In this document: one piece after another, positions 54,176-64,000 of the stretch | Layout: every line of letters starts with the position of its first letter | Position numbering within the stretch: the first letter of the stretch is position 1 | NCBI GenBank assembly: GCA_033032175.1 | Contig: CM065321.1 | Location: 13,538,501 to 13,602,500, forward strand | Direction: 5' to 3' | DNA: 64,000 nucleotides | DNA from: Saturnia japonica | Lineage: Eukaryota > Arthropoda > Insecta > Lepidoptera > Saturniidae | The notes under the pieces: generated by a model | The model's database searches: none | Told to the model about the DNA's origin: nothing | The model's input: the letters and a program-made list of their open reading frames with translations, nothing else | Made by a program: the position numbers and the translations under genes

Positions 54176-55669
54176 GTGCCATATAGTCACTTTATATTAG
54201 GCAAGATTATCGATTTTAATACACTAAACACACAAGTATAGAAAATTAACAAATATTATCAGAATTTCCCCATAAGCTTACGGACATACAAACTTTGTTA
54301 TCTATATAAAAGGATAACTAACAAGATTTTTGGAAATTCGACCCCTAAGGTGGTGAAAAATGAATGAAAGATTGTATGAAAGTTGGTATTTGGGAATTCA
54401 GTTAAAATCGTACTAAAACATTTCATGGGACATAACTCAACAATGACGAGTGCGATGCCGCAGGAAAAGCTCTAGCATATCATAAAGTTAAAATTTAACA
54501 CATATAAAGACGTAATACGCGACTTCGAGGCCTGAAATCTCGAGGTCGACAATTTCCTAAGTACTGTATACCACGCCAACGTACTTTATAATGTCTAATA
54601 AAATAACTTTATTATATTTTAAAACACGTCTTCATTTTAATATGTGAAAATGGAACAGCTTTAATAATGGTTGTTAAAAAAAATTACGTCCAGTCAAAAT
54701 TTGCTATGACTTAACGACTTATATTTCATATATTTCTTTATCATTATATAAATATGCGATGCAAAAACTTTCTACCTCTTTTTAAGCGTATTGCGTACAC
54801 GGAAGACTGTATGATTTGTCATGTTTAATGTTTATATGGAGGAGTGCAGAAAGCTAAAATTTATCTATAATATCTGTTACTAATATATTAAATGAAATAA
54901 ATTAATACTGCGAATCCTAAACCGTCCAGTGCCATTGAACTTAGACCTCCCAAAATATTGACATTTTCACTCAACGAAAAGTGACAGCAAGTGATGTAGA
55001 TAATACTCATTGTTTAGGTTCATGAATACTGCAAATGTGAAACAGAAAATATTGATCAAAAAGTCGTTGGTCGAATTTCGACCTTAAGGCGATCGCTAGT
55101 TTTTGTGCCAATACCACATCACTCTTATTTGGTCATCTAAATTAATGATTCAAATTATCATGAAAGCGTATATTCCTCGCTATGAATGAAAAATAGACAT
55201 AGTTTAAAATTCATGACTTTGTTAAAAAATGTTTTCTAAGCGTATTTCGTATGAAAATATATTCCGCTAGCATCTTGGAGGCGCCATCTATTAAAAAAAT
55301 GTTTACCTAACACGACAGCTCTGTTAGATTGTTTACATCCTTAAAAGTTTTCACACGGATCAGGAGTTTTAATTAAAACTAAATTTAAAACGATCATAGG
55401 AAGAACATTATGCAAATTATGATATCATTCCTAAACAATCAACTATTATTTGATTAATAAACATTCAGTCCTTGTATTAGCTATTATCCTTGTCGGTTAT
55501 GGCTACACTCGCAGTTATTTGAACTTGCCTTAGATGAACATATTGATAGCAGCATTATTAAAATCGTTTCCGTATGGCGAATGCCAATTTATTTTAATAT
55601 TTACAATTACTACTTAATTCCGAGGTTATGTTATGATTATGATTTTAATATAATTACCTTTATGAATTA
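54176..55669. other. Spacer, no gene recognised
   Basis: 54340-54480 (ATTCGACCCCTAAGGTGGTG, TGAAAGATTGTATGAAAGTTGG) is an element sentence also hinted at 55075 (AATTTCGACCTTAAGGCG). GGAGGCGCCATCTATT at 55278 is a motif common in lepidopteran repeats. No coding. Confidence 0.35.
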
Positions 55670-56133
55670 CTAGCTGTGCCCCACGGTTTCAATGACGTTT
55701 TATAAATAGACGCGTAATACTCTTACTAAAAGCAGTTTGAAACCGTTACAAAATTTTGTGATCAGTATGTTGAAACAAAAGAGATAGGAAATCACAGCGT
55801 AAGGCGGAAACTCTGTTGTCAAAAAAGGATGAAAGTTTCTTCTCGCTGAATTAAATGTAAAGAGGGTCAATGCTGTATCTGCTTACAAAATATCATTGGT
55901 ACAAACTATCATTCTTCTCATTTCTCTTATTTCGCCTACGGCTTTACAAATAAGTATCATGACTACTTCTCCGTGCCTTAGAGTAGTAGCTTAAAGTTAT
56001 ATAGACCTTCCAAAATAAATAAGCTATAAAATGCAAAGAGAATTTTTTAAAGATGCCTGGTAGTGGTCGAGTGAAGTGGCAGAGGTTAACGCGTTTAAAC
56101 AAACAAATAAATTCAATTATAATATAGTATAGA
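55670..56133 (-). mobile_element. Non-autonomous Helitron, full length, reverse
   Basis: Begins CTAGCTGTGCCCCACGGTTTC after A and ends TTATAATATAGTATAGA before T, giving both Helitron ends and the A|T target. 464 bp. Confidence 0.7.
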
Positions 56134-57604
56134 TTGTATAAATGCGTTGAATAATTAATTAATTCTTACTTGCAAAAATCTACTACGGTATTGGTAGGTA
56201 GTAGTTTTGATTCTCACCCACAAATAAGGGGTTAAATCTTGTGTGATGAAGATAAATATTATTTATTGGATGTGTGTTGGTTTGGTTACAGAACTAACAA
56301 GCTGTGCTTAGTTTGGAATGCTCATTATCTCTATTTTATATGAGTTCTAAAACACTGTTGCAAGATCAGGTGGTTTCTTCTGAAATTTAGTGTGTTTTAA
56401 GGTATTAGATTAACTTTTAACGAGAAATGTATAGTGGAATTTGCGTTTAGGTATGTTTTTTGTTGCAGAATTTTATGGTTACCACTGTTGTTGAATTTTA
56501 CATAATCTAGAATCGGGTATGTTTTTTTTATAGAAAATAAATAAAAACTCAAGTTTTGATGTTGCTTTTGTCATTAGAGGGAACTCTAAAAAAGGACACA
56601 CTAAGTAATATTAAATATAAATTCTTTATTTTAAAAATAATAAATTTAGTGGGATTCTGTTCCAAGTTAGGCTTAAGGGAAAACGGAAACAAGTATCAAG
56701 CAACTTTGTTCTAGAATAAATTAAATTTTGGTTCCATTTCAGTCCTATAAATATAAAATAGTTAAACTTTTCGTTAAGGTCACTGTCGTACAAAAAACTT
56801 CCGGCAATAAACTTACTCGGATTTGTCAATTGTACAACATGTACATTTAATATTTCATTAGTGATATATGTACCTACATATATGTTTTGTTTTGAACACT
56901 TCACTTTTATTTATATTATTCAACAGGCGACGATGCTTCCTTCTAAGGATCAATGCATCCATTATTCTTTATTGTGTAAACATTTTAATATCATCGCGAA
57001 TTATTCACGAATTCAAATTATTATTTAAAAACAAAGCTGACTATAGAGAAAGAACCATATCTTTAAAAATTTAGTGTATTATATGCCCACCCAGTGTTAA
57101 GTAGAAGAACAATATTTAACCTGGAATATAGATATTGTTAGCAAATGAGCCTGGAATATAGAATGATTAATAAATTTGTACTGAGCACATGAAGAGGTTT
57201 ATTTATAGGTGACAGGGTTTCAACATAACGGATATAACTAGCCACTTTGAATGTATACACGTGTAGGTACTACATATTCAAAGGCTAGGTCGACCAACAC
57301 CATCATTCTATGATTCCATCGCTCGAGGAGACCACAATATGTTTAGTAAAGATTAATGCCCTAAAAAGTAGTTTTGCAAAAATATTATACCAACTGTAAT
57401 TAGATAGTTCAATACTCTGGATACTCTGCAACCGGAAAAATAAATTGCTCACGTAAAAGAGATCTCTTCTTTTTTTATGGCAAGTGTGCTCATACACAAT
57501 TATGCTAAAGTCAAGTAGATGTATTTTTTTCTCTAATCTTCAGATTTCAAACGACGATGTAACAAGATGGTGGCTCTCTTGTTAAAACTACATTATACTA
57601 AATA
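56134..57604. other. Spacer, no gene recognised
   Basis: A minus-strand open stretch at 56626-56904 lacks any recognisable motif. 57190-57325 (GTTTCAACATAACGG, CTAGCCACTTTGAATG, CATCATTCTATGATTCCATCGC) may be a decayed reversed SINE. Confidence 0.35.
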
Positions 57605-57842
57605 TGTAAATTCTTCTTCTTCTTACCCTCTTATCCTACTTAAGTAGGGTCGGCACAATATGTTTTCTCTTCCACTCTACTTTATCAAATATCATCTCAG
57701 CATTCACATTCATTATTCACACATATCATTCTTCATACAATCCATCCATACCACGCTAGTCTATAACCCCTCAACTTCTCTGTGACTGGTGCTATTTTAA
57801 GACTTCCTCTAACAAACTCATTCCTAATCTTATCCATTCTAG
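57605..57842 (-). pseudogene. RTE-type LINE C-terminal fragment, reverse
   Basis: Minus strand reads RMDKIRNEFVRGSLKIAPVTEKLRGYRLAWYGWI, the RDKIRNEYIRGTVKVAPVTEK...RLRWYGHV motif of RTE-type LINE C-termini, then WKRKHIVPTLLK. A (CTT)n run follows on the plus strand at 57612-57625. Confidence 0.7.
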
Positions 57843-58299
57843 TTATTCTAGTAAATTAATAATTAAAATAAAAACCACAACATGGTACATCAAGATCCGC
57901 CGAAAACTCAAAAGAGATCTTCACTGTTATTTACTAGCATCGAAAATCAAAGTTGATACTTGGTCTGTTAGTTGGTCGTCCTGCTAATTTGTTTATTTAT
58001 TAAAACACCATGAAAAGTTGCTAGCAATGCCTCAGAATTTCATCAGTGTTATGTTTATTCGATCGACTATTTACGGCGCCGGCGCAGCCACGCTGTCACC
58101 AAACTCGTGTAGTCTATCGTATCCCGTACTTGCCTCCAGTATTCCAGTTTGCTCAACGTTCATGGTCACTATTTCGCTTCTTAGAATATGCTATAAAACA
58201 CAAAGAGAAATATTCAAATTTGTCTTGTAAGTAGTTCCAGAGATTGGCACGTACACTCAAAAGAAAAACAATCTCTTGAACGTAATAATATTATCCATA

Positions 58300-58706
58300 C
58301 ATAATTACATATAATAAAAACGTAACTGATCGATGTCTGTACAAAGAAGATATATGAGAAAAACTATCATAGAGGGCATATTATCAACGCAGTAGAACCC
58401 AAAACAATGATTTTTAGAATTTTTGTCTTTATCTGTTTGTCTATTTGCCATCGTTTGTGCGTGCTAATTTATGAAACGGCTTAATCGATTTGGAAACGGT
58501 TTTCACTAATATTATATATTGTGGTGAGGTTCAGTTAATATTTAGTGTTTGTTTTACTTTAATAAGTTCATAAATAAAAAACTTATATCTATTTAAAAAA
58601 CACGTCGAAAATTTGTTCGATAAAGATGCTATAAAATAACCGTTCATGTGAAATGACTGAAAATTAAGTTAACTGTATATTATGGTTTGTAAAATGATGA
58701 TGATAA
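58300..58706 (+). repeat. 5' flank of the LINE block, duplicated at 61263-61672
   Basis: Non-coding sequence ahead of the LINE coding region, nearly identical to 61263-61672 (for example CATAATTACATATAATAAAAACG, CTGATCGATGTCTGTACAAAG). Only a few substitutions and small indels separate the copies. Confidence 0.85.
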
Positions 58707-60411
58707 AAGTTTATAAAGAAATATAATAAAAGTTTATTTCTATATAAAGAATATAGAAAGGTCAATAACAAAATTATTAGTCTATCTAGAAACAGAAGAA
58801 CCACTTTCGAATCAACTATTATAGACTCAGGTCCTAAGGCTTTTTACAGTTTTCCTAGAGTCATAAACGCTATTCAAGACTTAAGTATTACTGGAGACTT
58901 AGTAAGAAAGAAGTTATTTAGCTTCAGTGATACTACAGCATCAGGGCCAGACGACATAACCTCAGTGGTATTAAAAAAATGCTCAGGAGCTCTAAGCGAC
59001 GAAATAGCGAAAATGATGAACAAATCTCTGAAGGATGGAGTAGTGCCAGCTGACTGGAAAACGGCAAATGTAGTACCGATTTATAAAAAAGGAAATAAAT
59101 TACTGCCTGTCAACTATAGGCCCATAAGTTTGACCAGTGTATTGTGCAAAACCATGGAGAAGATGATAGCTTGCCACATAAGAGAATTTCTAATACATGA
59201 AAAGATTACCCTGGATGAGCAGCATGGTTTCATCCCAAAACGATCTGTTACAACCAATTTACTAAATTGCTTAAACGAGTGGACACGGAACCATAGTAAT
59301 GGACAGCCAACAGATATCGTTTACTTGGATTATGAGAAGGCATTCGACCGTGTTCCTCTGAAACGCCTCATACACAAATTGGAACACCTTGGCATACGTG
59401 GGAGCATTTTAGCCTGGATATGCGACTTCCTTTCTGGTAGAACGTTTCGGGTGCGCATTGGCGAAGTCATGTCCGATCCGCGAAGTGTCCTCAGTGGCGT
59501 TCCTCAAGGTTCGGTGCTTGGACCATTGCTCTTTATCTTGTACCTCTCAGACTTGAAAAATACTCTGCAACTACCATTTTCGCTTTTTGCTGATGATACC
59601 AAATTTTTTCTAACCCTCGAAGCAACTGGCAAGCTATACAGAATGACCTTAATGCGATTTTCAAGTGGACTCATGACTGGCTTCTAACTTTAAATGTGAA
59701 TAAATGCTCTCCGTGCTACACATTGGTAGTAATAATCCTTCTCAGGTATACTATCTTAGTGGTGGGCAATTAATCGCAGTTGAAACACAAAGGGACTTGG
59801 GAGTTACAGTATCCAAAGATCTTAAATGGGGAACTCATGTGCTTGGGGTTGTGAAGAAAACTAATTCGATCCTTTATAACATTCGCAAGGCATTTAAATT
59901 CCTAACAGCTAAAACTTTTATAAAGTTATACAAGACCTATATAAGACCACTTCTTGAACATGCTTATATTATCTGGGATCCCTACTTCAAAAAAGACATT
60001 AAGCTCATTGATAATGTACAGAGAAGGGCTACTAAGATGGTGTATGCAATGCGTAACTTACCCTATGAACAGCGCCTCATAAACCTTGGCCTTACCACAC
60101 TAGAACAGCGTAGACAAAGAGGCAGGTTAATCGAAACTTATAAAATCCTCACTAATTATTACGATGTGCCCAGCCTTAAAGATATGTTTAAGTCAAATGA
60201 AAATAAACACCTACGAGGTCATCCCTTGAAACTTTGGGAATTCTCAGCAAAAAGAAACCCAATGAAGCATTTCTTGACTAACAGAGTGGTCACAGTATGG
60301 AACAAACTTCCAGATAAAGTTGTGATGGCTCCTACCATAACTTCCTTTAAGAGCAGATTGTACAAGGAAAATATCTCCAAGCTATTTGATACGCCCGCAT
60401 CAGCTAATTAG
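58707..60411 (+). pseudogene. CR1/Jockey-group LINE protein, copy 1, two frameshifts
   Basis: Coding similarity starts in frame at 58707 after a TAA (no ATG; 5' truncated, no endonuclease). Reverse transcriptase blocks in order: TASGPDDIT (58939), VNYRPISLTSVLCK (59109), DEQHGFIPKRSVTTNL, VYLDYEKAFDRVP (catalytic Asp), LSGVPQGSVLGPLLFILYL, LFADD (catalytic pair, about 59586). Then the C-terminal region DLGVTVSKDLKWGTH, IRKAFKFLTAKTFIKLYKTYIRPLLE, DNVQRRATKMVYAMR, NRVVTVWNKLPDKVV, FKSRLYK. Two +2 dinucleotide insertions disrupt the frame: TA within CTATACAG (59637) and TC within TGCTCTCC (59707). This protein reverse transcribes its own RNA; this copy is dead unless the insertions are sequencing errors. 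Group assignment is by motif style. Confidence 0.9.
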
Positions 60412-60430
60412 CTGCTAGTGTGTCTTACCA

Positions 60431-60454
60431 AATAATAATAATAAATAATAATAA
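60431..60454 (+). repeat. (AAT)n tail of the LINE
   Basis: AATAATAATAATAAATAATAATAA immediately after the LINE 3' end; CR1/L2-like LINEs carry short microsatellite tails instead of poly(A). Copy 2 has a shorter version at 62883-62894. Confidence 0.7.
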
Positions 60455-60469
60455 AATATGTAATTAAAA

Positions 60470-61262
60470 AATGGTCAATTACGGAAAATTTGAAATTTCC
60501 AATATACGTTGACCTCAGATCTATATGATAAATCATATTAATGTCGGTTGGTCATAAGCATAACCAAACCAATTTTGATGAATAGATATATATTTGACCT
60601 TGGAGAAGGACATAGGGTACCTTATGGCGTAAAGATAAAACCTGAAGAGGTCAAATAAGGGATGAAAGTTTGAATAAAGAACCCACTATTTCTCAAGTTA
60701 GGGATATGAAAATTCATATTTATGCTTTTATGAAGAAATAACAGTGTTTCACGTTTGTGAAAAATCATCCCGCAAGGCGGTACAATAAGGGATGATTTAC
60801 TGTATCATACACATACAGTGATAAACCCATTTATGATTTTCTTTTGGCTTGTCGTGTTCCGAGTTCAGTCGGTGTATATGCAGTAATATAGCAGCGTGGT
60901 GGGCATTGATACCAACATACACATATGGATAAACCAATGTATGATTTTCTTTAGGTTCGTCATATTCCAAGATCAGTCCGATATTTAGCGGGTTGGTAGG
61001 GATTGCAACCACCATACATATGGTGATAAAGCCATCTATGATTTTCTTTTGGTATGTCGTGTTCCGAGGTCAATCGATGTATATCTATTCTAATATTATA
61101 AAAAGGAAAGATTTGATTTTTGTTTGTTTTATGGTTGTAGTGGATAAACTCAAAAACTAAAAAATACAGGACCGATTTTAAAAATTCTTACACCAATATA
61201 AAGCTACATTTTCATTCAGTAACATGGGCGATATTTTAATTTAAAAAATTAGTTTATTCCTC
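60470..61262 (+). repeat. Family X dispersed repeat with internal tandem units
   Basis: Direct-strand version of 10131-10830. At 60790-61090 a unit of roughly 100 bp recurs three times (CCATTTATGATTTTCTTTTGGCTTGTCGTGTTCCGAG, CCAATGTATGATTTTCTTTAGG, CCATCTATGATTTTCTTTTGGTATGTCGTG), each with an ATACACATA or ATACATATG start. From 61087 it continues TCTATTCTAATATTATAAAAAGG, a Helitron-like start present at the same junction in the 10-kb copy. Confidence 0.7.
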
Positions 61263-62413
<1,151 letters not shown>

Positions 62414-62882
62414 CTTATATTATCTGGGATCCCTACTTCAAAAAAGACATTAAGCTCATTGATAATGTACAGATAAGGGCTACTAAGATGGTGTATGCAA
62501 TGCGTAACTTACCCTATGAACAGCGCCTCATAAACCTTGGCCTTACCACACTAGAACAGCGTAGACAAAGAGGCAGGTTAATCGAAACTTATAAAATCCT
62601 CACTAATTATTACGATGTGCCCAGCCTTAAAGATATGTTTAAGTCAAATGAAAATAAACACCTACGAGGTCATCCCTTGAAACTTTGGGAATTCTCAGCA
62701 AAAAGAAACCCAATGAAGCATTTCTTGACTAACAGAGTGGTAACAGCATGGAACAAACTTCCAGATAAAGTTGTGATGGCTCCTACCATAACTTCCTTTA
62801 AGAGCAGATTGTACAAGGAAGATATCTCCAAGCTATTTGATACGCACGCATCAGCTAATTAGCTGCTAGTGTGTCTTACCAA
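62414..62882 (+). pseudogene. LINE copy 2, 3' part
   Basis: Duplicate of 59963-60430: AYIIWDPYFKKDIKLIDNVQ, then RATKMVYAMRNLPYEQR to SKLFDTHASAN, stop, with few substitutions. The C-terminal region is intact in frame. Confidence 0.85.
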
Positions 62883-63273
62883 ATAATAATAATAAAATAT
62901 GTAATTAAAAAATGGTCAATTACGGAAAATTTGAAATTTCCAATATACGTTGACCTCAGATCTATATGATAAATCATATTAAATGAGGTCAGCATAGGCT
63001 GGAAAATGTCGGTTGGTCATAAGCATAACCAAACCAATTTTGATGAATAGATATATATTTGACCTTGGAGAAGGACATAGGGTACCTTATGGCGTAAAGC
63101 TAAAACCTGAAGAGGTCAAATAGGGGATGAAAGTTTGAATAAAGATCCCCTATTTCTCAAGTTAGGGATATGAAAATTCATATTTATGCTTTTATGAAGA
63201 AATAACAGTGTTTCACGTTTGTGAAAAATCATCCCGCAAGGCGGTACAATAAGGGATGATTTACTGTATCATA
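62883..63273 (+). repeat. Family X copy 2, truncated
   Basis: Duplicate of 60430-60812. It includes an extra AATGAGGTCAGCATAGGCTGGAAA stretch (62981-63004) that copy 1 lacks but the 10-kb copy has (reverse, about 10755-10785), so copy 2 keeps the ancestral version. It breaks at TCATACAC. Confidence 0.75.
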
Positions 63274-63752
<479 letters not shown>

Positions 63753-64000
63753 CCGAGGTCAATGATGTATATCTATTCTAATATTATAAAAAGGAAAGAT
63801 TTGATTTTTGTTTGTTTTATGGTTGTAGTGGATAAACTCAAAAACTAAAAAATACAGGACCGATTTTAAAAATTCTTACACCAATATAAAGCTACATTTT
63901 CATTCAGTAACATGGGCGATATTTTAATTCTGTAAAAAATTAGTTTATTCCTCATACAAATGTCGATATTTATACACAAAGTATAAAAAATTGCCTAAAA
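63753..64000 (+). repeat. Family X, continuation
   Basis: Duplicates 61064-61262 and then continues (CAAATGTCGATATTTATAC, AAAGTATAAAAAATTGCC) as the 10-kb copy does in reverse (10125-10160). It is therefore the true continuation of family X that 61262 lacks. Confidence 0.75.

Noticed and set aside
56626..56904. Minus-strand 92-codon open stretch
   Set aside because: Low-complexity hydrophobic/aromatic content from AT-rich DNA with no motif.

Overview
The window is AT-rich eukaryotic DNA, almost certainly from a moth or butterfly. The evidence is the repeat content: Helitron-type elements beginning TCTATAYTAATA and ending in GCGGGCACAGCTAG, tRNA-headed SINEs with a GGCTCAGTGGT box A, CR1/Jockey/RTE-type LINE tails, a mariner and a hAT remnant. 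Introns have GT/AG borders and phase 0. There is no prokaryotic gene organisation.

Genes. Two spliced plus-strand genes can be supported. Gene A (exon 1 at 2959-3414, exon 2 at 16788-19213, intron about 13.4 kb) encodes a signal peptide, a MAM-like beta-rich ectodomain, a very large Thr/Pro/Glu-rich mucin-type array, one transmembrane helix and a short cytoplasmic tail. Gene B (30701-31075 and 32714-33199, intron about 1.6 kb) has the same plan, the same intron position and phase and the same tail motif, but an acidic/lysine-rich stalk replaces the mucin array. They are tandem paralogues of a small family of type I membrane proteins that I cannot match to a named family. Gene A has a 50-bp patch (18435-18484) missing ten bases, which breaks the frame; the same reading resumes afterwards and runs through the membrane helix. 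A possible orphan first exon with a TATA box and initiator lies at 1636-1775. Inside the large intron of gene A is a sequence with two 10-bp-phased heat-shock-element arrays, a TATA-like box and an initiator (12282-12560) with no recognisable coding sequence after it.

Layout. 0-2.1 kb: repeats and the orphan exon. 2.3-19.2 kb: gene A, its intron packed with Helitrons, a mariner (15.1-15.9 kb), a TIR element (13.8-14.3 kb) and the heat-shock-like promoter. 19.4-30.6 kb: Helitrons, SINEs and unassigned AT-rich DNA. 30.7-33.2 kb: gene B. 34-58 kb: no host gene recognised; decayed LINE tails, hAT, SINEs and Helitrons. 58.3-64 kb: a CR1/Jockey-group LINE followed by a dispersed repeat (family X), then a rearranged partial duplication of the same block, interrupted by runs of 154 C + 147 G and 50 C + 67 A that replace LINE interior sequence and look like assembly artefacts.

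How the parts relate. The two genes are probably surface or lining proteins of an epithelium (inference from the mucin-type domain and membrane anchor). The remainder is transposable-element sediment that has expanded the introns and spacers.
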